From the NCBI RefSeq assembly GCF_003854275.1, contig NZ_QTQP01000060.1:1-39902 (forward strand): DNA of 39,902 nt, in the 5' to 3' direction. The DNA is from Burkholderia sp. Bp8963 (GTDB lineage: Bacteria; Pseudomonadota; Gammaproteobacteria; Burkholderiales; Burkholderiaceae). Each line of letters begins with the position of its first letter. Within the stretch, counting starts at the first letter, position 1. Shown in pieces: positions 16,536 through 24,839 of this stretch. The translations under genes and the position numbers were made by a program. The notes under the pieces are model-generated. The model did no database searches. It was given only the letters and a program-made list of their open reading frames with translations, and was not told the DNA's origin.

Positions 16536-17288
16536 TTAGAGCACGGACGCACCGCCATCGACGGTAAGCTCGGTACCAGTCGTATACGACGAGTCGTCAG
16601 ATGCGAGATACAGCGCGGCGTTCACGACTTCAGGAGTTTGGCCCATACGACCCAGAGGGATACGCGAGAGGCGCTTATTCATAGTGTCGTCATTCGGGAA
16701 TGTAGCCCGGAGCATCGGCGTATCGATCGGACCCGGATGAATCGAATTGCAGCGAATGCCATCCTTGGCATATTGAGCGGCTGTCGTCTTCGTGAAGATC
16801 AAAACGGCACCCTTAGAAGCCGCGTATGCCGCTTCCATATGAGTCCATTGTCCGAGTGCCGCAATCGACGATACGTTCACGATAGAACCGGAGCCGACCT
16901 TGCGCATTTCAGGTATCGCAATCTTCGTACCGAGGAACACGCCGCGCGCATTCACAGCCATCACCTGATCCCACTCTTCTACCGTACGCTCTTCGATAGG
17001 AGCGACCTTTGGAACGATGCCTGCGTTGTTGACCAGGATGTCAAGTTTTCCGAAGTAGTCAACAGCATCTTGAACCGCGAATTTCCATTCAGCTTCGTTG
17101 GTGACGTCAAGCCTGGCATACTTGGCAGAACCACCGTTCTTGAGAATCTCATCCACGACTTCCGAGCCATCAAGCACGTCAGCTACGAGTACTGCTGCGC
17201 CCTGCTGTGCAAACACGCGTGCCATTTCAGCACCAAGACCCCGTGCTGCACCTGTAATCAGTGCAACCTTGCCAATAAGCTTGCTCAT
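16536..17288 (-). CDS. SDR-family dehydrogenase
   Basis: A 250-residue classical SDR with TGAARGLG (12-19), D37, NNAG (87-90), NVSS (S140/S141), Y155 and K159 in AYAASKGA, and HPGPIDTPM followed by GTELTVDGG. D37 after the second strand argues for NAD(H). It resembles the 3-alpha/7-alpha-hydroxysteroid and cyclohexanol-type dehydrogenase group, but such resemblance is weak evidence for substrate. It lies between the MFS transporter and the dienoyl-CoA reductase gene in unit D. Confidence 0.9.
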   Translation of the reverse strand: MSKLIGKVALITGAARGLGAEMARVFAQQGAAVLVADVLDGSEVVDEILKNGGSAKYARLDVTNEAEWKFAVQDAVDYFGKLDILVNNAGIVPKVAPIEERTVEEWDQVMAVNARGVFLGTKIAIPEMRKVGSGSIVNVSSIAALGQWTHMEAAYAASKGAVLIFTKTTAAQYAKDGIRCNSIHPGPIDTPMLRATFPNDDTMNKRLSRIPLGRMGQTPEVVNAALYLASDDSSYTTGTELTVDGGASVL

Positions 17289-17381
17289 TCTCTACGTCCA
17301 GATTCAGGTTAAATTAGCTTTGCATAATGCGGATCACGCTGTGCTACGTTGAGAGCGACACAGCGTGTACCACTACAGTAC

Positions 17382-18659
17382 TTAAGCTACCGCTTCCTTG
17401 ACGAGTTCCTTGTTCAAAACTTCGTTAGGAAGCTGTACCGAACTACGCCAGAACATGAATGCCGAAACCAACGACGCGCAGACCGTAACGCAAATCGCAT
17501 AGCCCAGACCTTGCACGCCATAGGCAGCCGTGAACCTGTCGCTCAAGAAGCCAGTAACGAGAGGTCCGAGTCCCAAGCCGATCAGCGACACGACGAGTGT
17601 CAGAACGCCAGACGTAAAGCCGCGAATGCTGGCGGGCACCATCTGGTGAGCAACCGCCACGATAGGACCGTAGTAGACGAGCATCATCGTCATCGTGATC
17701 GCGCCGAGCACCATCGATACGACGTGCGTCGGCACGAGGTACTGGACGATTGCAATCGGAACCATGATGAACTGCGAAATCGCGATGACGCGCGGGCGAC
17801 CGCGAACATCCTTCGAACCAAAGTAGTCAGCGAGTCTCGCACCGGCATAGATGCCGATAGCGGAGCCGATACCGTTCACGAGTGCCAGATAGTACGAAAC
17901 GGTGGACAGCGGCACGTGGTGGACACGCACGTAGAACATGGCATTCCACGAGTTAACCGAATACCAAGTCCAGGCATGGAAGCCGCCCGCAAGAACGAGC
18001 CAACGATAAGCACGTTTGCTCCACAGGATTTTCAGCGCTTCCGCAGTAGACGGTGCCGGCGCCTTCGCTACCTCAACTGGATCGAACGTGCCACGCTTCG
18101 GTTCTTTGGCGAACCACATAAACGGGACGACGATCAAGCCAGACAGACCGATAATCGAAAACGCTTCACGCCAACCGACGTTAGTCACAAGCCAACCAGC
18201 GCTCGAGTAACCCAGAAGGATACCCACGGGCAGCGACAAGCCGAAGATTGCGATCGCCGTAGCACGCTTATTAGGCGGATACAGGTCTGAGATAATTGAG
18301 TGCGATGCCGGGATCGACCCAGCTTCCCCAACAGCGACGCCAATACGGAAACCCAGGAGTGCCCCAAAGCTAGTTGCGATACCCGTGAGTGCCGTGAAAC
18401 CAGTCCAGACTGTCAACGCGCCTGCTACGAGACGACGACGTTGCCAGTAGTCAGCTAGACGTCCGATTGGCACACCGAGTACCGCGTAGAAGATCGCGAA
18501 GGCTAGACCCGTGAGCATGCCCAGTTGAGCATCGCTCAAGCCCAGTTCCTTCTTGATAGGGATTTGCAGGATAGAAAGAATCGTGCGGTCTACGTAGTTG
18601 AATACCGACACCATGAACAGCAAGAAAAGAATGTATCTACGTTGGGCTGCGCTAACCAT
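17382..18659 (-). CDS. MFS transporter (spinster-like)
   Basis: A 425-residue inner-membrane protein with about 12 hydrophobic segments. The N-terminal signature FNYVDRTILSILQIPIKKELG is followed by the MFS motif A-like loop GVPIGRLADYWQRRR and by GEAGSIPASHSIISD. The style is that of the spinster-like family, which includes many aromatic and organic acid permeases of proteobacteria. It probably imports the pathway substrate by proton symport. ATG 18659 overlaps the stop of a 30-codon ORF (TAATG), and its GGGAGG SD lies in a short hairpin, so translation may be coupled and gated. Confidence 0.9.
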   Translation of the reverse strand: MVSAAQRRYILFLLFMVSVFNYVDRTILSILQIPIKKELGLSDAQLGMLTGLAFAIFYAVLGVPIGRLADYWQRRRLVAGALTVWTGFTALTGIATSFGALLGFRIGVAVGEAGSIPASHSIISDLYPPNKRATAIAIFGLSLPVGILLGYSSAGWLVTNVGWREAFSIIGLSGLIVVPFMWFAKEPKRGTFDPVEVAKAPAPSTAEALKILWSKRAYRWLVLAGGFHAWTWYSVNSWNAMFYVRVHHVPLSTVSYYLALVNGIGSAIGIYAGARLADYFGSKDVRGRPRVIAISQFIMVPIAIVQYLVPTHVVSMVLGAITMTMMLVYYGPIVAVAHQMVPASIRGFTSGVLTLVVSLIGLGLGPLVTGFLSDRFTAAYGVQGLGYAICVTVCASLVSAFMFWRSSVQLPNEVLNKELVKEAVA

Positions 18660-18751
18660 TATTTGCCTCCCAGGCAAAACACAAATGATTCGCTGTGTGC
18701 TCCATGCTTATTCCTCTCATAAGCATAGACAGTTGCGCCTATGTACCTCAT
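18659..18751 (-). CDS. Short leader ORF (30 aa) coupled to MFS gene
   Basis: ATG 18751 has an excellent SD: AAGGAG at 18757-18762, 5 nt upstream. The frame runs 30 codons and ends in a TAA that shares its A with the ATG of the transporter (TAATG). The peptide starts MRYIGATVYAYERN and ends SFVFCLGGK. I recognise no homologue. The strong SD and one-base overlap make a regulatory leader, or a small membrane-associated partner, more likely than chance. The peptide is too polar to be a clear transmembrane helix. Confidence 0.55.
   Translation of the reverse strand: MRYIGATVYAYERNKHGAHSESFVFCLGGK
18662..18678 (-). promoter_or_regulatory. Hairpin enclosing the MFS ribosome-binding site
   Basis: TTTGCCT and AGGCAAA form a perfect 7-bp stem with a 3-nt loop. 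On the transcript the loop and right arm contain GGGAGG, the SD of the MFS gene. Ribosomes finishing the leader ORF would have to open it. Further upstream, GACGCGTA-N13-TACGCGTC (18803-18831) is a perfect 8-bp inverted repeat. I found no convincing -35/-10 in 18752-18955. Confidence 0.5.
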
Positions 18752-18955
18752 AGTATCTCCTTGCGTCTCGAACTGATTAGTTTTTTGCTATATTTCCAGA
18801 GCGACGCGTATTGCTTTTGACTCTACGCGTCTTACATCTTGGCAGAGCGAAACCTTATAGGCGCCCTATACTTGAGTTTCTTCAATATTTTTGGATGTAG
18901 CAGAGTAGCAGCTCTTACACCGTGTCGTGATTGTGGCGAATAACCAAACAGATAC

Positions 18956-19750
18956 TCATGAACCTGTAAAAAGCGGCGTGCGTCGCTGCTGGAACGCAAC
19001 GACACCTTCCTTGAAGTCATTGGTTGCCGCGCACTCACGGAAGCCCAGACGCTCTGCTTCGAGCTGCGAATTCAAGTTTCGGTCGAACGAATTTCGAAAT
19101 AGGCGTTTGATGACGCCAAACGACCGTGTAGGCCCATTAGCGAGTCGATCTGCGAGGCACATAGTCTCTTGAGCAAGCTCAACACTGCTGACTACACGAT
19201 AGACCAGACCCAGACGATGCGCCTCCTGTGCGTCGAAGGTCTCGGAGAGCAACGCAATTTCCATTGCCTTATGCAGCCCCACTGCGCGAGGCAGCGACCA
19301 GGAGCCGCTTACGTCCGCGCTAGCTCCGATCTTCGAGTACGCCATGTTGAACTTCGTGTTGTCCGCAGCAAGCACCAGGTCACAGGCGAGGGCTAGACTC
19401 ACACCAGCCCCTGCGACTGCGCCGTGAACGCTACCGATCACGGGTGCCGACATCTGAGAAAGGATAGTCACAGCCTCGTTCAGCGGTTTAATCAACGTGT
19501 CGGCAACTTCGGCAGCATGATCGAGGTTTTCAGTGAATTCAGCGAGATCGCCCCCAGCCATGAACGCCTTTCCCTCTCCGCGCACGACAACGCTACGAAC
19601 ACCGGGATCGCCGGCAATCCGGTGGCACACAGAGAGGAAGTCGGTCGCCAACTCTACGTTCGCTGCATTCAGCACATGTGGGCGATTCAATACAATTTCA
19701 ACAATCGCACCCGTACGATGCACGAGTACCGCTGCATTCTTTTCACTCAT
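18956..19750 (-). CDS. Enoyl-CoA isomerase (PaaG-like crotonase)
   Basis: A 264-residue crotonase. The hydratase glutamates are absent: S118 in AVAGAGVSLALACD and Y138 in AYSKIG. An aspartate, D146 in GASADVSGSW, occupies the position used by PaaG and other delta3,delta2-enoyl-CoA or dienoyl-CoA isomerases. So double-bond isomerisation is more likely than hydration. The surrounding FMAGGDLAEF is a normal oxyanion-hole element. It follows the small acyl-CoA dehydrogenase subunit by 60 nt, so it may shift the double bond that this enzyme creates. Confidence 0.87.
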   Translation of the reverse strand: MSEKNAAVLVHRTGAIVEIVLNRPHVLNAANVELATDFLSVCHRIAGDPGVRSVVVRGEGKAFMAGGDLAEFTENLDHAAEVADTLIKPLNEAVTILSQMSAPVIGSVHGAVAGAGVSLALACDLVLAADNTKFNMAYSKIGASADVSGSWSLPRAVGLHKAMEIALLSETFDAQEAHRLGLVYRVVSSVELAQETMCLADRLANGPTRSFGVIKRLFRNSFDRNLNSQLEAERLGFRECAATNDFKEGVVAFQQRRTPLFTGS

Positions 19751-19810
19751 TGCGCCACTCCTTACTCACAAACTAACGCCCCAGCGAAGTCGAATGATGG
19801 CATTAGTTAT

Positions 19811-20914
19811 TTAGTGCAGGCCCTTGCTATTAGCCAATGTCAACTTGACAAAAGTCTCGAAGTGGTTATCGAGACTACCGAGCAAGACTGCGTTGACCAT
19901 CAAGCGACGGAAATAATGGCTCACGTCAAGTTCTTCGGTAATGCCGATACCGCCGTGCATCTGGACAGCTTCATTACCTACTATGCGAGCGGTCCTGCCG
20001 ATATACGCCCTTGCTCCACTGATGATCCGAGCCCTGTCTGCGTGGGGTTGATTCATTGATAACCTCGCAGCTTTCGTCAGCGCCCCGACTTCTTGCTGAA
20101 TCATGTACATGTCAGCCATGCGATGCTGGAGTGCCTGATTAGTACCCAGGGCCTTGCCGAATTGCTTGCGCACCTTCAAGTAATCAGCAGTAGCATTCAC
20201 CAGAGCCCTGACAATACCGAAAGTCTCACCGCAGAGCGCTACGACAGCCTCGTCCGCGACATCAGCGAGGACAGCCTCTACTCTCGCACCATTGTTGTCA
20301 GTACCCAGTCGCTGAGCGATTACGCCTTGAAAGTTGACTGATGCAGCACCTCGCCCATCGACCAGTCGATAGTTCTTGCGAACGCAGTCCCGTGCCTCTA
20401 CTACGTAAACCTGAACTTCGCCCTCCGCATCTTGTGCCGGTACGATGAACTTGTCGGCTATGTCACCATGCAACACCATAGGTGCCGTACCAGTCAGCCG
20501 ATTCTCCGATGCAGTCAGCCACTGCAAGCGCGGAGTTCCAAGGTCGAGTACTGCGAGCTTTACCGACCCATCGATCAGAGTCGAAAGAATCTGATCCTTC
20601 TGTTCTGCGCTACCCAACAAGGACACCAATCGTGTGCCGATGACAGCACTCGATAGAATTGGCTCCATAAGCATGCGATAGCCGACCACCTCCATGAGCG
20701 CACCCAGTGTAGTCGTGTCAGCATCGAGACCGCCCCAGTCTTCGCCGAGTGTTAGTGCTAGCCAGCCGAATTCAGCGTAGTCTTTCCACGCTCGCTCGCT
20801 ATAACTCTGATCCCCCTTAAGTACGGCGTGACGCTTCTGGAAGTCGTAGTTATCGGTCGTATAGCGCTCAATACTCTCACTGAGCAGAGCGAGCATTTCC
20901 TGGTCTGCACTCAT
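19811..20914 (-). CDS. Acyl-CoA dehydrogenase, small subunit type
   Basis: A 367-residue acyl-CoA dehydrogenase fold: N-terminal helices, LGEDWGGLDAD, a degenerate middle beta domain, then the C-terminal KVRKQFGKALGTNQALQHRMADMY and QMHGGIGITEE. The middle domain lacks the usual FAD-contacting xxTExxxGSD stretch, as in the non-catalytic or half-site partner of two-subunit dehydrogenases (PimD-like, steroid FadE pairs). Its ATG overlaps the larger subunit's stop by 4 nt, so a heteromeric FAD enzyme is very likely. It would desaturate a cyclic or carboxylated acyl-CoA at alpha-beta, passing electrons to ETF. Confidence 0.88.
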   Translation of the reverse strand: MSADQEMLALLSESIERYTTDNYDFQKRHAVLKGDQSYSERAWKDYAEFGWLALTLGEDWGGLDADTTTLGALMEVVGYRMLMEPILSSAVIGTRLVSLLGSAEQKDQILSTLIDGSVKLAVLDLGTPRLQWLTASENRLTGTAPMVLHGDIADKFIVPAQDAEGEVQVYVVEARDCVRKNYRLVDGRGAASVNFQGVIAQRLGTDNNGARVEAVLADVADEAVVALCGETFGIVRALVNATADYLKVRKQFGKALGTNQALQHRMADMYMIQQEVGALTKAARLSMNQPHADRARIISGARAYIGRTARIVGNEAVQMHGGIGITEELDVSHYFRRLMVNAVLLGSLDNHFETFVKLTLANSKGLH

Positions 20915-22101
20915 AGTCCGAGAACGGCCTTAGCAATAATGTTGCGTTGGATTTCCGATGCACCGCCGAAGATCGTAGCGGCACGATTGTAGAAGTGATC
21001 TTTAAGTACCCCAGCCGCATCGTCAGGGCCAATCGGAGGTTGCGTGCCCTTGTGCAGCGCCTCGATATCGAACGGAAGCCCTTCCATACCGAGAGCTTCA
21101 ACCGTCGCTTCCGCGACATGCTGGTACAGTTCCGATGAACGGATTTTGATTAACGAGGCCTCGCCGCCGTTCTCTGTACCGTCCATCATGGCTTCAACGG
21201 ACTGATATGCTACCTGTTCGAGTGCCATGAATCGCAGTTCAAATTCACCGATGCGATTACGCATCAGGGGGTTTTCGATTTCCCCACTCTCTGTTGCCGC
21301 GAGCTTAAGTCGATCTAGTGCGTGACGAACCATGCCGACAGTCGCGCCTGCCGTACGCTCATTCTTGAGCAAGAACTTGGCATACGTCCATCCCTGCCCT
21401 TCAACACCGATCAAGTTCTCGGCCGGTACGCGAACGTTTTCCAACCACACTTCATTCACGTGGTGATAACCATCCATCGTGTCGATAGGCTTGACCGTCA
21501 CACCTTCGCTGTTCATGTCGATGAGCAGGAATGAAATACTGTTTTGTGCCTTAGTCTGAGCGTCGCCGGTACGCACGAGGCAAAACAGCCAATCGGCCCA
21601 CTGCGCATACGTCGTCCACACTTTTTGACCATTGACTACATAGTAATCACCGTCACGAACTGCCGTCGTGCGCAAACCTGCCAAGTCAGAGCCCGCACCG
21701 GGCTCGGAGTAGCCTTGAGCCCAGAAGTCTTCGTTGTTGACGATTCGCGGCAGGAATCGTGCTTTCTGTTCCGGCGCTCCGTACTTATAGATGACGGGCC
21801 CCACATATTTGACGCCGAACGGAATCACCCACGGGCAACCCAATCGCGCAAACTGATCCTCGAAGGTAAAGCGTTCGAGCGGAGACCAGTCTTGCCCGCC
21901 ATACTCAGCGGGCCAGTGCGCAGTACCCCAATTCTTCTTTTGCAACAATCGCATCCAGCAAAGATAGTCCTCTTTGCTTAATACCTGGTGGCGTCGGGAC
22001 CGATCAAGTAGATCGGCAGGCATCTCGCTCTTACAGAATTCGTGTATTTGTGCACTGAGCGCCTGTGCCCGCACGCGTGCAGATTTGATCGTATCGTCCA
22101 T
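20911..22101 (-). CDS. Acyl-CoA dehydrogenase, large subunit type
   Basis: A 396-residue acyl-CoA dehydrogenase. The FAD and substrate motif GYSEPGAGSDLAGLRTTA is followed by NGQKVWTTYAQWADW and the C-terminal IFGGASEIQRNIIAKAVLG. It resembles the pimeloyl-CoA dehydrogenase large-subunit group and steroid-side-chain FadE partners. It overlaps the small-subunit gene (ATGA). No good SD is visible before ATG 22101, so its translation may be weak. The enzyme pair suits acyl-CoAs with a ring or distal carboxylate. Confidence 0.9.
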   Translation of the reverse strand: MDDTIKSARVRAQALSAQIHEFCKSEMPADLLDRSRRHQVLSKEDYLCWMRLLQKKNWGTAHWPAEYGGQDWSPLERFTFEDQFARLGCPWVIPFGVKYVGPVIYKYGAPEQKARFLPRIVNNEDFWAQGYSEPGAGSDLAGLRTTAVRDGDYYVVNGQKVWTTYAQWADWLFCLVRTGDAQTKAQNSISFLLIDMNSEGVTVKPIDTMDGYHHVNEVWLENVRVPAENLIGVEGQGWTYAKFLLKNERTAGATVGMVRHALDRLKLAATESGEIENPLMRNRIGEFELRFMALEQVAYQSVEAMMDGTENGGEASLIKIRSSELYQHVAEATVEALGMEGLPFDIEALHKGTQPPIGPDDAAGVLKDHFYNRAATIFGGASEIQRNIIAKAVLGL

Positions 22102-22158
22102 ATGATTGTCACAAAATTGAATCGATAGCGGCCTGATCCACGACCTCTCATGACTCGA

Positions 22159-23259
22159 TTACACAGCCCCGGCAGCGAGCGCGAAATCCCACGCAGCCTT
22201 AGCCAGCGGTTTAATCAACTTCGTCACCGTATCCGCGTGAGCCGATACAGCGTTGCCTTGCGAAGACCGTTGCGCAACGCCTTGCAGAATCGCAGCGACA
22301 CGGAACAGGTTGTATGCTTTGTAGAAGTCGAGGTTCCCTTCGATCTTGAATCCCGTACGTTCGCAATAGCGCTCGACGTACTGTTCAAAACCAGGAATGC
22401 CCAAGGCCTGCAAGCCTGCACCGTTCAGCGTACCGCGAGCATCGACGCCATGCGGCCTGTACCACTCCATAGTGTGATACATAAGATCGCCCATCGGGTG
22501 TCCGATGGTCGACAGTTCCCAATCCAGAACAGCAACTACACGCGGCTCAGTCGGATGGATCAGCAGATTGTGGAAGGAGAAGTCACCGTGAGCAATACAC
22601 AAGCGTTGATCGTCAGCCGGGACCTGACCAGGCAACCACGCGATCAGCTTATCCATCTCTGGAATGTCTTCCGACTTAGACGCTTCGTACTGGGTCGACC
22701 AACGGGAGATCTGGCGCGAGAAGTAATTGCCGGGACGACCGTAGTCCGTCAGACCGATCTTGTTGTAGTCAATCGAGTGCAATCGTGCAAGTGTCTCATT
22801 CGCAGAATCGTAGATCGCCGCCCGGTCTTCTCGACTAACGTCTGGCATTTTGCAATCCCAGAAAGTGCGCCCGGCCACGAAGCGCATGACATAGAACATG
22901 CTGCCGATAATAGATTCGTCTTCGCAAAGTACCAGCGCTTGAGGAACAGGAATACCGTCTGCGCCAGAAAGCGCTTTAATAATTCGAAACTCTCTGTCCA
23001 CTGCGTGCGCTGACTTCAGCAGCACACCTTCAGGCTTACGACGTACTACATATTTGCCGCTCGGCGTTTCTAGCAAAAACGTAGGGTTGGACTGCCCGCC
23101 CTCGAATTGCTTCACGACCATCGGGCCGCGAAAGCCCGGGATCATGTCACTCAAATACGTAGCAAGGCGCGCTTCATCGAAGCGACTGCCTTCACGAACT
23201 GAACCGACTTCACCGATGTAGCGCTTAGGCTCAACAGCTTGCGTTTCCTGGGTACTCAA
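22159..23259 (-). CDS. APH-type phosphotransferase (ACAD10/11 kinase-domain like)
   Basis: A 366-residue aminoglycoside-phosphotransferase-fold kinase: nucleotide loop EGGQSNPTFLLE, K69 in GKYVVRRKP, HGDFSFHN (catalytic D226, N231) and metal-binding LDWELSTIGHP (D246). This branch forms the kinase half of mammalian ACAD10/11 and includes LvaA of Pseudomonas levulinate catabolism. Those enzymes phosphorylate the 4-hydroxyl of 4-hydroxyacyl-CoA so the partner dehydrogenase-fold enzyme can eliminate phosphate. Here the next upstream gene is the matching ACAD10/11-like protein, which makes the same chemistry likely. The start is TTG 23259 with AGAGGG upstream; no ATG fits. Antibiotic resistance is not indicated. 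Confidence 0.87.
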   Translation of the reverse strand: MSTQETQAVEPKRYIGEVGSVREGSRFDEARLATYLSDMIPGFRGPMVVKQFEGGQSNPTFLLETPSGKYVVRRKPEGVLLKSAHAVDREFRIIKALSGADGIPVPQALVLCEDESIIGSMFYVMRFVAGRTFWDCKMPDVSREDRAAIYDSANETLARLHSIDYNKIGLTDYGRPGNYFSRQISRWSTQYEASKSEDIPEMDKLIAWLPGQVPADDQRLCIAHGDFSFHNLLIHPTEPRVVAVLDWELSTIGHPMGDLMYHTMEWYRPHGVDARGTLNGAGLQALGIPGFEQYVERYCERTGFKIEGNLDFYKAYNLFRVAAILQGVAQRSSQGNAVSAHADTVTKLIKPLAKAAWDFALAAGAV

Positions 23260-23313
23260 TCTTGTAGCCCTCTATAGCTGTATGAAAACGAGACCCGTAG
23301 ACCTCGCCTTCGA

Positions 23314-24573
23314 TTATTTCGAGTACGCGAGGATATCGCTGTACTGGCGGCCTTCTTGCTTCTTGAATTCCAGACGAGCAACGGCACGGCAATGCACTTC
23401 GTCAGGACCATCGGTAAGACGCACGATACGCGTATTGGCATACATCTCAGCCAAGCCGAAGTCTTGGCTCACACCGCCACCGCCATGAGCTTGAATTGCC
23501 ATATCGATAATGCGTTCAGCGACTTGCGGAGCGATGACCTTGATCATTGCGATCTCGCCTTGCGCCTCCTTGTTGCCTACAGTGTCCATCATGTGTGCTG
23601 TCTTCAAGCACAGCAGGCGAACCATTTCGATATTGATTCGAGCGTGGGCGATACGCTCTTCCCAAACCGAGTGTTCGTGAATGCGCTTGCCGAATGCTTC
23701 TCGCGACATCAGACGAATGACCATGCGTTCGAGTGCGACTTCAGCTGAAGCAATCGTGCGCATAGCGTGGTGAATACGACCCGGCCCCAGGCGACCTTGC
23801 GCGATTTCAAAACCGCAACCTTCACCCACAAGCATGTTTTCTGCGGGCACCCGAACGTTATCGAGAACGACTTCGAAGTGGCCGTGCGGCGCGTGGTCGT
23901 AACCAAACACGTTCAGGTGACGTACGAGGGTCACGCCGGGAGTACCGACTGGCACGAGAATCATCGACTGCTGGCGATATGCCGAAGCCGTAGGGTCCGT
24001 CTTGCCCATGACGATGAAGAACCCGCACTTCGGATGTCCAGCGCCCGACGACCACCACTTGCGACCGTTGATCACGTACTCGTCGCCATCGCGCTTGATT
24101 TGCGTCTGGATGTTGCGCGCATCCGACGAAGCGACAGCAGGCTCCGTCATCAAGAAAGCCGAACGCGTGAGACCGTCACGCAGCGGAATCATGAATTGTT
24201 CCTTTTGCTTCGGCGTCCCATAGCGATGCAAGACTTCAAAGTTGCCCGTGTCCGGGGCCATGCAGTTGAACACCTCCGAAGCAAACGAGACACGCCCCAT
24301 GAGTTCCGCAATCGGTGCGTACTCTACGTTCGTCAGACCAACGCTCGTGAAGTACTCGTCGTCATGTGCCGAGAGAGGCATGAAGATGTTCCAGAGGCCT
24401 GCGGCTTTAGCCTTGGCTTTGAGTTCTTCGAAGATGGCCGGAGTTTCCTTCCAGCGATCCATCTTCGCGTGCTGTTCATGATACGTGGGGATCGCCGGGT
24501 AAACGTACTCGTTCATGAAAGCTTCGACACGGCCATACCACTCTTTCGACTTTTTCGATTGTTCGAAATTCAT
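23314..24573 (-). CDS. ACAD10/11-like acyl-CoA dehydrogenase-fold enzyme
   Basis: A 419-residue protein with MTEPAVASSDARNIQT (the FAD and substrate motif, with A-S-S-D instead of G-S-D), FGYDHAPHGHFEVVLDNVRVP, GPGRIHHAMR and IQAHGGGGVSQDF. The C-terminal MYANTRIVRLTDGPDEVH (E392) is the hallmark of the ACAD10/11 branch. Relatives convert 4-phosphoryloxyacyl-CoA to an enoyl-CoA by elimination. The adjacent kinase gene, 54 nt downstream, gives a split version of the ACAD11 fusion. It is the first gene of unit D: GGGAG precedes ATG 24573, and the operator-bearing promoter is about 90 nt upstream. Simple acyl-CoA oxidation remains possible. Confidence 0.9.
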   Translation of the reverse strand: MNFEQSKKSKEWYGRVEAFMNEYVYPAIPTYHEQHAKMDRWKETPAIFEELKAKAKAAGLWNIFMPLSAHDDEYFTSVGLTNVEYAPIAELMGRVSFASEVFNCMAPDTGNFEVLHRYGTPKQKEQFMIPLRDGLTRSAFLMTEPAVASSDARNIQTQIKRDGDEYVINGRKWWSSGAGHPKCGFFIVMGKTDPTASAYRQQSMILVPVGTPGVTLVRHLNVFGYDHAPHGHFEVVLDNVRVPAENMLVGEGCGFEIAQGRLGPGRIHHAMRTIASAEVALERMVIRLMSREAFGKRIHEHSVWEERIAHARINIEMVRLLCLKTAHMMDTVGNKEAQGEIAMIKVIAPQVAERIIDMAIQAHGGGGVSQDFGLAEMYANTRIVRLTDGPDEVHCRAVARLEFKKQEGRQYSDILAYSK

Positions 24574-24663
24574 CTAAGACTCCCTAAGACAACATTCATG
24601 ACATGCACACCCACTGCCTACGACGCGTAAGGGGCGCGCCATCTCGTACTTTCCATTGGCCCG

Positions 24664-24693
24664 AGAGTACTCGACCGACTGGTCGGGCGTCAA
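24664..24693 (-). promoter_or_regulatory. Unit D promoter with operator in spacer
   Basis: On the minus strand TTGACG (24688-24693) and TACTCT (24664-24669) are 18 nt apart. CGACC-N4-GGTCG (24672-24685) lies in the spacer. The -35 and spacer match the unit A promoter almost base for base. Confidence 0.75.
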
Positions 24694-24760
24694 CCTTACG
24701 TGCGCAAAATTTCTCGAAAAACTGACTATCCTAGGGTTACTAATTAGGGCTCGCCTGGGG

Positions 24761-24789
24761 TTGACGCCCGACCAGTCGGTCGATAGCAT
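24761..24789 (+). promoter_or_regulatory. Unit E promoter with operator in spacer
   Basis: TTGACG (24761-24766) and TAGCAT (24784-24789) have an ideal 17-nt spacer containing CGACC-N4-GGTCG (24769-24782). It points away from the unit D promoter, so the two form a mirror image. The expected transcript start is about 44 nt before the CMD ATG. Confidence 0.8.
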
Positions 24790-24839
24790 GGACACGCTGT
24801 TCTCTGTCGTTTTCGTAGACTTCCACCCGAGTAAACTTC

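Noticed and set aside
22159..23259. Aminoglycoside resistance for the APH-fold gene
   Set aside because: Operon context and the neighbouring ACAD10/11-type gene point to acyl-CoA metabolism.
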